From NCBI GenBank assembly GCA_963851095.1, contig CAWKOX010000006.1, positions 124,001 through 188,000 on the forward strand: 64,000 nt of DNA, read 5' to 3'. This document shows positions 54,267 to 62,735 of the stretch, in pieces. The notes below the pieces were generated by a model that searched no databases, was not told where the DNA came from, and worked only from the letters and a program-made list of their open reading frames with translations. How positions within the stretch are numbered: position 1 is the first letter of the stretch; each line of letters starts with the position of its first letter. Position numbers and translations under genes: made by a program. This stretch comes from Oleispira sp963851095. Its GTDB lineage: Bacteria > Pseudomonadota > Gammaproteobacteria > Pseudomonadales > Oceanobacteraceae.

Positions 54267-55876
54267 TGTCACACCAGTCTAACTTGATTGCAGACGATAT
54301 CCTTGGCTATCTGAAGCAGCACGAAAACAAACAAATGTTGCGCTTTTTAACCTGCGGCAACGTAGATGACGGTAAATCGACGTTGATCGGCCGTCTTCTT
54401 TATGATTCCAAAATGATCTTTGAAGATCAGCTAGCGTCTATCGAAAGCGACTCGGTTAAATCCGGTACTCAAGGCGACAAAATTGACCTTGCGCTATTGG
54501 TTGATGGCTTAGCCGCTGAACGTGAACAGGGCATCACCATTGATGTTGCGTACCGTTATTTCTCTACCGAGAAGCGTAAGTTCATCATCGCTGATACACC
54601 AGGACACGAACAATATACTCGCAACATGGCAACCGGTGCTTCTACCTGTGACCTTGCGATTATCTTGATTGATGCACGTTATGGCGTACAGACGCAAACG
54701 AAACGTCACTCGTATATTGCTTCTCTACAGGGCATTAAGCACGTTGTTGTTGCGATCAACAAAATGGACTTGATGGACTTTAGCGAAGATCGCTACAACG
54801 AAATCAAAGAAGATTATTTAGCCTTTGCTAAGAACTTAAATATTCCTGACATTCAATGTGTTCCTCTGTCTGCATTAGACGGCGATAACATCGTGAACCG
54901 CTCTGAGCGCTCACCTTGGTATAAAGAAAAAACATTGATGGAAATTTTGAACACCGTTGAAGTTTCTGAAGATAAAAACCTTGAAAACTTCCGCTTCCCA
55001 GTTCAATACGTTAACCGTCCTAACCTCGACTTCCGTGGTTTCTGCGGAACGGTAGCTTCTGGTAAAGTTCGCCCAGGCGATAGCGTTATGGCATTGCCAT
55101 CGCGTAAAACCAGCACTGTCGATAAGATTGTGACCTTTGATGGCGACCTAGACGAAGCGTTCAACGGTCAAGCCGTTACGATCACTCTGAAAGACGAAAT
55201 CGACGTTTCTCGTGGCGATATGTTGGTTCACATTGACGACCTTCCTACCGTTGCTAGCAAAGTAAACGCTGACATCGTATGGATGGCTGATGCTGAATTG
55301 GTTTCGGGTAAGCAATACGAAATTAAGTTCTCGTCTTCTATCACTCAAGGCGCTGTGAGTAAAATTCATCACCGTGTTGATGTAAACACCATGGAGCAAC
55401 ACCCTGCTTCTGGGGTTAAATTAAACGAAATTGCTTTGTGTGAAGTTACACTTAACAAGCCAATGTCGTTTGATTCTTATCAGCAGAACCGCGCTACCGG
55501 TGCTTTCATCATCATCGACCGCCTAACCAACGTAACCGTTGGTGCAGGTATGGTTGTTGGCGAAGCTCAAGATAGCGACGGCGATACAACTGAAGTAACG
55601 GCAGCAGATAAAGCCAAGCGCTTTGCACAGCTACCAGCGATTGTTGCGATCAATGGCAGTAACCCAGAAACAACGGCAAAAGCACTTGATCGCCGTTTAT
55701 TCGAAATGGGGAAAGTAGCGGCCATTGCAAACAATGCTCAAGCTCACATCTTGAAAGATGCAGGCCTAATCGCATTGGTTGCAGGCGGAGCAGACGATGC
55801 TTGCATTAGCCTTGCTGCTGACGAAGATAGCCTAGACAGCATGATTGCTACGCTACAAGAGAAAGGCATCATTTAA
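54266..55876 (+). CDS. cysN: Sulfate adenylyltransferase subunit 1 (GTPase) with a vestigial APS-kinase-like tail
   Basis: The GTPase motifs are GNVDDGKSTLIG (G1), DTPGHEQYTRNM (G3) and NKMDL (G4). The 536-residue protein is about 60 residues longer than E. coli CysN. The extra tail (from ~458) reads AIVAINGSNPETTAKALDRR then LFEMGKVAAIAN. That resembles the start of CysC (GLSGAGKST...ALEEKL) with the P-loop lost. So the fused kinase of CysNC seems to have decayed to a remnant; this is inference. Confidence 0.95.
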   Translation: MSHQSNLIADDILGYLKQHENKQMLRFLTCGNVDDGKSTLIGRLLYDSKMIFEDQLASIESDSVKSGTQGDKIDLALLVDGLAAEREQGITIDVAYRYFSTEKRKFIIADTPGHEQYTRNMATGASTCDLAIILIDARYGVQTQTKRHSYIASLQGIKHVVVAINKMDLMDFSEDRYNEIKEDYLAFAKNLNIPDIQCVPLSALDGDNIVNRSERSPWYKEKTLMEILNTVEVSEDKNLENFRFPVQYVNRPNLDFRGFCGTVASGKVRPGDSVMALPSRKTSTVDKIVTFDGDLDEAFNGQAVTITLKDEIDVSRGDMLVHIDDLPTVASKVNADIVWMADAELVSGKQYEIKFSSSITQGAVSKIHHRVDVNTMEQHPASGVKLNEIALCEVTLNKPMSFDSYQQNRATGAFIIIDRLTNVTVGAGMVVGEAQDSDGDTTEVTAADKAKRFAQLPAIVAINGSNPETTAKALDRRLFEMGKVAAIANNAQAHILKDAGLIALVAGGADDACISLAADEDSLDSMIATLQEKGII

Positions 55877-55924
55877 CTCTGATGCAACTCTGATCCTTTA
55901 GCGATAAGCCTGCCTAGCAAGCAC

Positions 55925-55986
55925 AAAAAAGCGCTCAAGCGGCCGAATACCTTACGGAGGTAATTGATCGCAAGAGCGCTTTTTTT
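55925..55986 (+). terminator. Terminator of cysDN
   Basis: AAAAAAGCGCTC pairs with GAGCGCTTTTTTT across a 37-nt loop; the T-run ends the transcript. Confidence 0.8.
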
Positions 55987-56091
55987 ATGCCTGTTAACTG
56001 ACATTCCTGACGGGCCAATGATTAAAATAAGATCAAAAACCTAAGTCTTTGAAAAAGATACAAAATAATAGAAATAATGTCAGAAAAACTC

Positions 56092-56119
56092 TTGACGAAA
56101 AGTTAAATGGTGACATAAT
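56092..56119 (+). promoter_or_regulatory. Promoter of the tRNA-Met gene
   Basis: TTGACG (56092-56097) and CATAAT (56114-56119) with a 16-nt spacer, 35 nt before the tRNA; followed by CGCGCC, a GC-rich discriminator usual for stable RNA genes. Confidence 0.75.
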
Positions 56120-56154
56120 ACGCGCCACTTGAGAGGCGAAAGCCAACAAGTTTT

Positions 56155-56231
56155 AGCTATGTAGCTCAGTTGGTTAGAGCACAGCATTCATAATGCTGGG
56201 GTCGGCAGTTCAAGTCTGCCCATAGCTACCA
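56155..56231 (+). tRNA. tRNA-Met (anticodon CAT, elongator type)
   Basis: A 77-nt cloverleaf: acceptor AGCTATG/CATAGCT, D-arm GCTCAGTTGGTTAGAGC, anticodon stem CAGCA/TGCTG with loop TTCATAA, T-arm GGCAG-TTCAAGT-CTGCC and encoded ACCA end. The D-loop and the GGGTC variable loop match elongator tRNA-Met rather than initiator. A CAT anticodon could also be the lysidine-modified tRNA-Ile2, which is less likely here. Confidence 0.93.
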
Positions 56232-56241
56232 AATTCTAAAG

Positions 56242-56276
56242 AACCCGCTAATGAGCAATCATTAGCGGGTTTTTTT
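56242..56276 (+). terminator. Terminator of the tRNA-Met gene
   Basis: AACCCGCTAATGA, tetraloop GCAA, TCATTAGCGGGTT then TTTTT: a perfect 13-bp stem. Confidence 0.92.
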
Positions 56277-56332
56277 ATGCCTGTGTTTTAGCATTTGTTT
56301 TTTCCAAGATCTTTGCAGCTACTGCCTCTATA

Positions 56333-57721
56333 TTACAAAGGGGTGTTTGCATTCTCTCTAACTTCATCAAACGTATACGACTTTAGAATTTTTCCATTTT
56401 TATAGACAACTTCTAAAACATTATTACGCCGACCCAGATCATTCTCTTGAATAGTTTTATAGCCTAATACTTCATCTTTAACGACCGCCAAGCGTCCTTT
56501 TTTACTGCGTTTACCTTTGTCAGTAATAGGATCTTTATAAACGTCTCGCCATAAACCCTCTACCTTAGCGGCACTGGCTTTCATGGCAAAGTTCATAGTA
56601 TCTCGATCAACTCGCTGCAAAAGAGCACCGCCCATGCCAAATGCAATGTTATCTGCACTTTGCTGACGCATTTTCATGGTGGCTAATATGGCTTCAATAG
56701 TTCTCTCTTCAATACCATCACCTTGAATCACTCGAATGCAGTCTGGCAATGTACGATAGCCTTGAGCATTAATACTAAAACCAAATTTTTGCATTAATCG
56801 CTCAATCGTTTCCGTCACGATAGAAACTGGATCACCACTGTCAGGGCGAATAACTAACGTACCACCGCTGCCTTCAACTTTATTTTTTAACTCATCACCC
56901 CAGATATTGTCGATCGCATTCCATAGGTCATAAGAGTCACTAACAACCGCCACCAGTTTTCCTGGTTTAGAAAATTGATCCAACATATTTTCATAGGCTT
57001 TAGCTTCGTTCTCTTTTCCCCAGCATGTCATTGTGCTGTGTTCTGCAGCAGGAATCGAAAAGCCAGCCATATCAGCATCATAATATTTTCGTGTTGAGAC
57101 AATAGCGCTAATAGTATCTGTACCCATAAAGTTCACTAAGTGAGCCGCTCCGCCTATGGCTGCTGATTCTTCGCTGGTTGCACCACGAGCACCAAAATCG
57201 TGTAGCTTAAAACCAATGCCCTCTATGCTACCGGTGGTTTCAAACATGTATTTTTTAATTACCTGTTTACAGTTATACGACACTGTCGCAACGGTAGTGG
57301 GATACCAAACAGCGCGTAATAAAGCTGTTTCCATATAACTGGTTAACCACGCACAATTTGGGTCGGTATTAATCACTTGCACCATGGCGTTGCGAATAGG
57401 CATGACGGTGCCTTCTGGAATCGCTTGTATTTCTAACGGTAAATAGCCTTGGTATTCTTTTACGATATAACGCCAGCCTTCCTCATTGAATGGAACGCCG
57501 TGAGCTTCCATGATGATTTTAGCTTCATCAATATCGGCATTGGTAATGGGCTTGGTTAAGTATTCTTTGATGAACATCTGCAAGCCAAAGAAAACAGCAT
57601 TTTCAAAACGGCCTGCGCGCGCTTCGATGTAACTAGATACTTGCGTTGTTGCCGGTGGATATTGCAAGTAGTGTGATGCTTTGTAGCTATCGGCGTTTAA
57701 AATAATATTTCGATTAGTCAT
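56333..57721 (-). CDS. nadV: Nicotinamide phosphoribosyltransferase
   Basis: NadV turns nicotinamide and PRPP into NMN, the first step of one-step NAD salvage. The 462-residue protein starts NIILNADSYKASHYLQYPP. It has the PRPP-site residues in KLHDFGARGATSEESA, GGSGGTLVIRPDSGDP-like (as EGSGGTLVIRPDSGDP) and IQGDGI. It lies 73 nt behind nadM in the same operon. Confidence 0.95.
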   Translation of the reverse strand: MTNRNIILNADSYKASHYLQYPPATTQVSSYIEARAGRFENAVFFGLQMFIKEYLTKPITNADIDEAKIIMEAHGVPFNEEGWRYIVKEYQGYLPLEIQAIPEGTVMPIRNAMVQVINTDPNCAWLTSYMETALLRAVWYPTTVATVSYNCKQVIKKYMFETTGSIEGIGFKLHDFGARGATSEESAAIGGAAHLVNFMGTDTISAIVSTRKYYDADMAGFSIPAAEHSTMTCWGKENEAKAYENMLDQFSKPGKLVAVVSDSYDLWNAIDNIWGDELKNKVEGSGGTLVIRPDSGDPVSIVTETIERLMQKFGFSINAQGYRTLPDCIRVIQGDGIEERTIEAILATMKMRQQSADNIAFGMGGALLQRVDRDTMNFAMKASAAKVEGLWRDVYKDPITDKGKRSKKGRLAVVKDEVLGYKTIQENDLGRRNNVLEVVYKNGKILKSYTFDEVRENANTPL

Positions 57722-57794
57722 GATGGAAATCCTCCAGTCATTTAAGGTAGAAGCGGGTCTATCCTGCTTCGCTATTAATTAAGTTGGTAAACGT

Positions 57795-58844
57795 TTACAT
57801 ACCCGTTAATTCTTTAATTATGAAGTAGTGATCTTCAAAAATTTTGGCTGGATCTAAATCGGCAAGTGGAACCCACATGGCCTGCTTCGCATCATCCCCT
57901 CCCTTCACTTTTGGTAATGCTTTATTCGGCGCTAGCTCTATGTAAAAAGCGTGGGTTATAGTTCTGCCTCTGGCCGAACGATGCGGATCATCAAATACTT
58001 GCTGTTGTTTAATCGAACCAATCAAAACGGGTGCAGGTACTTTTAAGCGCGTTTCTTCTCTTAGTTCTCGCAAACACGCGTCGACTAATTTTTCGCCGCG
58101 ATCTAAAAATCCACCAGGTAAAGCCAACAAACCTTTTCCAGGACGAGCTTTGCGCTCAACCATTAATACATGACCGCTTTGAATAACAACCGCATCGACT
58201 GTCACAAAAGTGGGCTCGTAAGGTGCGCTTTTCCATGCCTGTTTGTATTTATCAACAAACTCGTGCTCACCTTTGATCTCTTGATAATACGGTGTGGCGG
58301 TAAATTGTTTGATCGCTTGCTGAACGTTGTCAGGAAAAACTTGAGCACCTTCTGATTCGATATAAGCCATTCCTGCATCGGAAAAAATCTCTTGCCGAAT
58401 AGGAGTTGCCGATAAGCCTTTATAGTTTGCGACTTGCACAGAACTCCACTGTGGAAACAGGTTTAAATAATAAGACGATTGATCTTTGCTATGCCCAATC
58501 AAACCTACTTTAGGTTGCTTGTGAGGCATTCCATAATGCGCGATAACGAAGCCATTAACAGTTGCTTGCACATTACGAACCCAAGACTCATCGTTGTAAG
58601 CGCTGTCCATGAGCGGCGCTATATGTAGGCGGCTATTGTCGGCACTGGAAACTGCACCGCGAATCATTGCTTCTCGCTCAGACATTGACCAAGGATTTCT
58701 CACCGATCGAGGTTGGTGAGCTGATCCGCACAACACAATTAAATGCTCTGCCTGCTCTAATCCCTGCTTAATCACCGAAAGGTGTCCTTGGTGAAAGGGT
58801 TGGAAACGGCCAATAAATACTAAAAAATCGTATTTCTTATTCAT
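57795..58844 (-). CDS. nadM: Bifunctional NMN adenylyltransferase/Nudix hydrolase
   Basis: NadM joins NMN and ATP into NAD; the C-terminal Nudix domain hydrolyses ADP-ribose. The start is set at ATG 58844 (MNKKYDFLVFIGRFQPFHQG) because AAGGAG precedes it and all relatives begin this way. The longer frame to 58964 reads through the operator. N-terminal motifs are GRFQPFHQGH (HxGH) and GLSATPIRQEI; the Nudix box GGFLDRGEKLVDACLRELRE is complete (RELREE). The length becomes 349 residues. Confidence 0.93.
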   Translation of the reverse strand: MNKKYDFLVFIGRFQPFHQGHLSVIKQGLEQAEHLIVLCGSAHQPRSVRNPWSMSEREAMIRGAVSSADNSRLHIAPLMDSAYNDESWVRNVQATVNGFVIAHYGMPHKQPKVGLIGHSKDQSSYYLNLFPQWSSVQVANYKGLSATPIRQEIFSDAGMAYIESEGAQVFPDNVQQAIKQFTATPYYQEIKGEHEFVDKYKQAWKSAPYEPTFVTVDAVVIQSGHVLMVERKARPGKGLLALPGGFLDRGEKLVDACLRELREETRLKVPAPVLIGSIKQQQVFDDPHRSARGRTITHAFYIELAPNKALPKVKGGDDAKQAMWVPLADLDPAKIFEDHYFIIKELTGM

Positions 58845-58955
58845 AGCAGCAAACTCCTTGCTGGTGCTCTCTCTTAAAACATCAAGAAACGGGTCTATCC
58901 CCTTCCTCGTATAAATTACTCTAGTGAATCCCACCGGAGCATCTGTTGAAATAGA

Positions 58956-58974
58956 TAGTGTCATAGAGCCACTT
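58956..58974. promoter_or_regulatory. Candidate NrtR operator, copy 1 (nadM side)
   Basis: TAGTGTCATAGAGCCACTT. It matches copy 2 at both arms (TAGTGTCA and CCACT) and lies about 110 nt before the nadM start. Confidence 0.7.
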
Positions 58975-59043
58975 ACCTTGCAAGTAGTTTATTTATATCC
59001 ATTACTTAAGCGGGTTATCAATTACGATCCAATACCATTGACT

Positions 59044-59062
59044 TAGTGTCACAATGCCACTA
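59044..59062. promoter_or_regulatory. Candidate NrtR operator, copy 2 (nrtR side)
   Basis: TAGTGTCACAATGCCACTA is a nearly perfect 19-bp palindrome (TAGTG.CA...TG.CACTA), 36 nt before the nrtR start. NrtR repressors bind palindromes in front of NAD-salvage genes, so a divergent promoter pair with one site each fits repression and autoregulation. Confidence 0.75.
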
Positions 59063-59098
59063 CTGTGCTTTTAAGCTTCGATATGGATAAGCAAAAAT

Positions 59099-59821
59099 AT
59101 GAATAACAAAGAACAAGAATACTTAAATAGTTACAATATTCATGATTTTGAGGTTCCTCTCACGTCTGTCGATATCTCTATTTTTACTGTAATCGATAAC
59201 AATTTGAAGATTCTTTTGGTTAAAAGAAATCAGTTTCCTGAAAAAGGGAAATGGGCTCTACCAGGTGGATTTGTTGATTTAGATAAAGATCAGGATCTTA
59301 GCGGTACCGCTAAAAGAAAGCTGTTAGAGAAAACAGGCGTAGATATTTCCCATATTGAACAAGTTGAAACTATCGGAAATAAGCACAGAGACCCAAGAGG
59401 TTGGTCACTCACGGTTACTTACATGGCATTAATCTCGGCCAGTAATATAACGCTGATAAAAGACGATAGTTCAGAAGAAGTCGCTTGGGTATCTTTGCAA
59501 GAAATCAATACTCAATATTTATTAGCTTTTGATCATGAAAAATTGATTAAACTTTGCAATGAACGATTACAAAGTAAAGTTCAGTACACTTCACTTCCCG
59601 TTAATTTACTCCCTTTTGAATTTACGCTTTCAGAACTACAAAAGATCTTCGAACTGCTGCTAGATCGTTCTATCGAGAAAAAATCATTTCGAAGAAGAGT
59701 ACTCGATGGCCATATTATTGAAGAGAGTGGCAATATGAAACTGGGCAGTACCAGGCCAGCAAAGCTTTATAAACTTATTGATGATAAAAGTAAGAACTTT
59801 ATATTTCCTCGAAGCATATAG
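59099..59821 (+). CDS. nrtR: NAD-metabolism regulator NrtR (Nudix-winged helix)
   Basis: The 240-residue protein has an N-terminal Nudix-like domain and a C-terminal winged helix (LSELQKIFELLLDRSIEKKS, FRRRVLDGHII). The Nudix box is degenerate: AKRKLLEKTGV has Lys where the catalytic glutamates of RExxEE should be. So it should sense ADP-ribose and not cleave it, unlike the intact box in the neighbouring nadM. It is divergent from nadM-nadV. Confidence 0.94.
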   Translation: MNNKEQEYLNSYNIHDFEVPLTSVDISIFTVIDNNLKILLVKRNQFPEKGKWALPGGFVDLDKDQDLSGTAKRKLLEKTGVDISHIEQVETIGNKHRDPRGWSLTVTYMALISASNITLIKDDSSEEVAWVSLQEINTQYLLAFDHEKLIKLCNERLQSKVQYTSLPVNLLPFEFTLSELQKIFELLLDRSIEKKSFRRRVLDGHIIEESGNMKLGSTRPAKLYKLIDDKSKNFIFPRSI

Positions 59822-59880
59822 TCGCTAGGCCTAACCACTGATTACGACATTACCCTTAATTAAGTTAAAAAGAGGTTTTT

Positions 59881-60900
59881 TTGAAAGGTTATTCATCGGG
59901 CATTCGCCCTTATATGTTAACGATAGAAGAATATATTTCTATCTGTGAGAACAAAAACATTTATATTTTAGCCGCCATTATACATGACTCTAAAATTACA
60001 ATAAGCAGCCCTTGGCCTACAGTTTATTCAAGTTTACCCGCAGCTACTGAGCGCAGCATAGAAATTTGGTTAACCGATAGCAAACCAACTTACTCTCACG
60101 AAGATAATCTCCACATTAGTTTTACTGATGATTTGTTATTTACTTCTTTAACCTGTAGCCGTTCTGATCTGAATCTAAACGCTTATTCGATTTACAAGGC
60201 ATTAATTAAAATAAGTAAAGACTACGAAAAGCCGAACATTATTCGCATGTGGAATGAAATTCCTCAGATCAACCAAAATGATAATGATATAGAGAGATAT
60301 AAATCCTTTTGTTATGGTCGCTCGCAGGCATTTGAAGAAGAAAAATTTCAAGGCAGTGATTTTCCTGCCGCTAGCGCTCTTGGCTCTCAATTTAATAACA
60401 ACAATGTGAATGTCTATTTCATCAGCGCTAATACTGCTGGAAGAACAATTGAAAATCCTAATCAAGTTAGTGCATTTGAATACCCAAAACAATATGGAAT
60501 ACGAGCGCCTTCATTCTGTAGAGCTTCACTTCTATCTTTAAACAATAAAAAAATGCTGTTTGTTTCGGGCACTGCTAGCATTGTTGGACACAAAACTATC
60601 CACATAGGTAATATCATTGAACAAACACATCAGTCCTTACGTAATATAAAGGTGCTAATGGATCAAGCCCAAGATAATGCTGAGAATGCATATTCACCTC
60701 AAATTCAAACATCGGCTCTAAAAGTCTATTTAAGAAATAAAAAAGATTATAAAAGTGTGAAGGCTATTTTGGATGAATATGCGATTAAAGAGAAAAATAC
60801 CCTATACATTCAAGCTGATATTTGCCGTAGTGATTTATTAGTTGAAATTGAAGCTTTTTTTGAGGATTCAATTCAAAAAGGAGACGAATATGAATTATAA
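59881..60900 (+). CDS. Chorismatase (FkbO/Hyg5/XanB2 family)
   Basis: Chorismatases split chorismate to pyruvate plus 3-hydroxybenzoate, 4-hydroxybenzoate or a dihydrodiol. The 339-residue protein shows the family's blocks: IIRMWNEIPQIN, RYKSFCYGRSQAFE, FPAASALGS, ENPNQVSAFEYPKQYG and VSGTASIVGHKTIHIGNI. It starts at TTG 59881 with AGAGG upstream; an ATG at 59914 is an alternative. Which product is made (Hyg5-like 3-HBA, FkbO-like diol or XanB2-like mix) cannot be told from sequence alone. Its end overlaps the next gene by 11 nt, so it starts a tightly coupled operon. Confidence 0.88.
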   Translation: MKGYSSGIRPYMLTIEEYISICENKNIYILAAIIHDSKITISSPWPTVYSSLPAATERSIEIWLTDSKPTYSHEDNLHISFTDDLLFTSLTCSRSDLNLNAYSIYKALIKISKDYEKPNIIRMWNEIPQINQNDNDIERYKSFCYGRSQAFEEEKFQGSDFPAASALGSQFNNNNVNVYFISANTAGRTIENPNQVSAFEYPKQYGIRAPSFCRASLLSLNNKKMLFVSGTASIVGHKTIHIGNIIEQTHQSLRNIKVLMDQAQDNAENAYSPQIQTSALKVYLRNKKDYKSVKAILDEYAIKEKNTLYIQADICRSDLLVEIEAFFEDSIQKGDEYEL

Positions 60901-61702
60901 GAATGATGACATTGAGATCATCGATGGAAGAATTCCAACCCCTTCACTGGAAGTTCATATTGTCGATCACTGTAATCTACGCTGTGCAGAGTGCTGCTCG
61001 TTATCGCCTTTATTACCAGAGCACTATATTAAACCCGAAGACATGCGTCACGACCTTGAATTAGCCACAAGAGTAGTTAAGCCCACTTATCTTAAATTGG
61101 TTGGTGGCGAACCTCTACTGCATCCTAATATTATTGAATGCTTACAATCCGCTAGGCCATTCGCTGACATATTATCTGTGACGACCAATGCAATATTATT
61201 AGAAAAAATGAACGATGAATTTTGGACATTAATAGATGCGCTAACTATTTCTATTTATCCAACGCCTAAACTTCATCAGAAAACCTTAGATTATATTCAT
61301 AATAAGGCACGTATATTTGATGTTTCTTTAAACATTAAACATCAGTCTAACTTCGTCGTCATGAACCGATGGAATGAACCCGCTGATGCTGAAATAACCA
61401 AAGATATATATTTGAACTGCTGGTTAAGAGAGCGCTGCCACATTGTCGATAAAGGACGTTTTTATCAATGCACTCGCCCACCACATCTAGATACTTTTTT
61501 TAAAGGAAAAAAAGATTATCATCAAGATGGCATACTTTTACATAAAGATGCGTCTTTACTCGAAGAAATTTTTCAATATTTAAAACGCAGTGAACCGCTT
61601 GAAAGCTGTTATAAGTGTAAAGGTGGCAGCGCTGAAGAACAGCCACATAGAATGCAAACATCTAAAGAATTAATTCAGCTGCTGGAACTGCAAAATGAGT
61701 GA
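60890..61702 (+). CDS. Radical SAM protein
   Basis: The start is ATG 60890 (MNYKNDDIEIIDG) with a perfect AAGGAG; the TTG at 60842 is rejected. VDHCNLRCAECCSLSPL holds the CxxxCxxC cluster motif, and KLVGGEPLLHP the SAM-binding GGEP motif. A second group of cysteines near the end (NCWLRERCHI, YQCTRPP, SCYKCKGGS) suggests an auxiliary cluster of SPASM/twitch type. The 270-residue enzyme is short for a SPASM protein. Its substrate is unknown; position suggests a modification of the hydroxybenzoate or its conjugate. Confidence 0.9.
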   Translation: MNYKNDDIEIIDGRIPTPSLEVHIVDHCNLRCAECCSLSPLLPEHYIKPEDMRHDLELATRVVKPTYLKLVGGEPLLHPNIIECLQSARPFADILSVTTNAILLEKMNDEFWTLIDALTISIYPTPKLHQKTLDYIHNKARIFDVSLNIKHQSNFVVMNRWNEPADAEITKDIYLNCWLRERCHIVDKGRFYQCTRPPHLDTFFKGKKDYHQDGILLHKDASLLEEIFQYLKRSEPLESCYKCKGGSAEEQPHRMQTSKELIQLLELQNE

Positions 61703-62735
61703 AATAATATCATCTGATGCATTCTCAACATCGCCTTATTACTATTCACCGACCTTAGGTCTTCATGGTGAAAGCATTGCATCAATAATAGCGAGAAAGA
61801 AAAGTCAGACATTAAATACGGTGGGAATTAAACAATACTTAAATAAATATTCCGATGGTAAACAAACATGCTTTAACGATATTTTCCAATTGCCTGCTAA
61901 GTGCAGTTTACATAATATTCATGGAAAACTTTCTGTACAAAAAAATACCAAGACTGCTTTAACGTCTAATAATGTAAAAGATTTGATTATTAACGCGCTA
62001 ACAGCATCGATTGATAAACACCCACATTGTGCTCTTGCTTTAAGTGGTGGCCTTGACTCCGCATTAATACTCGCGCTACTAAAAGAAATCTCAGTAGATA
62101 TCGAAGTATTTACACTCGCTACTCATATTCCTGGGTATTGCGAATTACAACAAACACTCCGCACTGCAAAGCACTTTGGTGTTAAATTACACATCGTTGA
62201 AGCACAACCGAAAGACTTTATAAGCGCATTGCCAGAAGCAATCAGAAGTACTGAAACGCCTATTTATAATCTACATCCTGTATCCAAATTGCTACTTGCG
62301 AAAAAGATTAAAGCGCAAGGCTATGCGTGTTTAATTACCGGAGATGCTGCGGATCAAGCCTTTTCAGGTGTTCCGGCAGAAAACTATATTCCTCTCGTCG
62401 GATCCATCGTACGTAATCAACACTTAGCTTATGAATCTCCTTTTTTTGATCAGCAAGTCGCGGCCTATGGTGCAAGCGTTGTTGATGATAATAAATCAGT
62501 ATTAAGAAGAGTAAGCGACGGCCTTCTTCCCAATTTCATCACGCTTCAAAAGAAACAACCACGCTTGGCACCCGGTTTCGATATTAATTGTCATGTCGAT
62601 ATTAAAGAGATCAATCGACTTTCTAAAAGCTTAGGAATAGCAGCCAATTTGCAATCAGAATCATCAAAAACATTGTGGACAACCTTGCAGATGTTAACAG
62701 CCTATATGAAAGAGCAAACAATATGTGTGGCATAG
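61695..62735 (+). CDS. Stand-alone asparagine-synthetase-like amide ligase (no glutaminase domain)
   Basis: The 346-residue protein has the ATP-PPase loop HCALALSGGLDSALILALLK and VEAQPKDFISAL; YACLITGDAADQAFSG is the second ATP/substrate loop. The N-terminal ~110 residues contain no MCGIxG glutaminase; they start MSEIISSDAFSTS instead. So it should adenylate a carboxylate and join it to an amine other than glutamine-derived ammonia, as beta-lactam synthetases do, or work with the next gene. It overlaps its neighbours by 8 nt and 13 nt. Confidence 0.85.
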   Translation: MSEIISSDAFSTSPYYYSPTLGLHGESIASIIARKKSQTLNTVGIKQYLNKYSDGKQTCFNDIFQLPAKCSLHNIHGKLSVQKNTKTALTSNNVKDLIINALTASIDKHPHCALALSGGLDSALILALLKEISVDIEVFTLATHIPGYCELQQTLRTAKHFGVKLHIVEAQPKDFISALPEAIRSTETPIYNLHPVSKLLLAKKIKAQGYACLITGDAADQAFSGVPAENYIPLVGSIVRNQHLAYESPFFDQQVAAYGASVVDDNKSVLRRVSDGLLPNFITLQKKQPRLAPGFDINCHVDIKEINRLSKSLGIAANLQSESSKTLWTTLQMLTAYMKEQTICVA

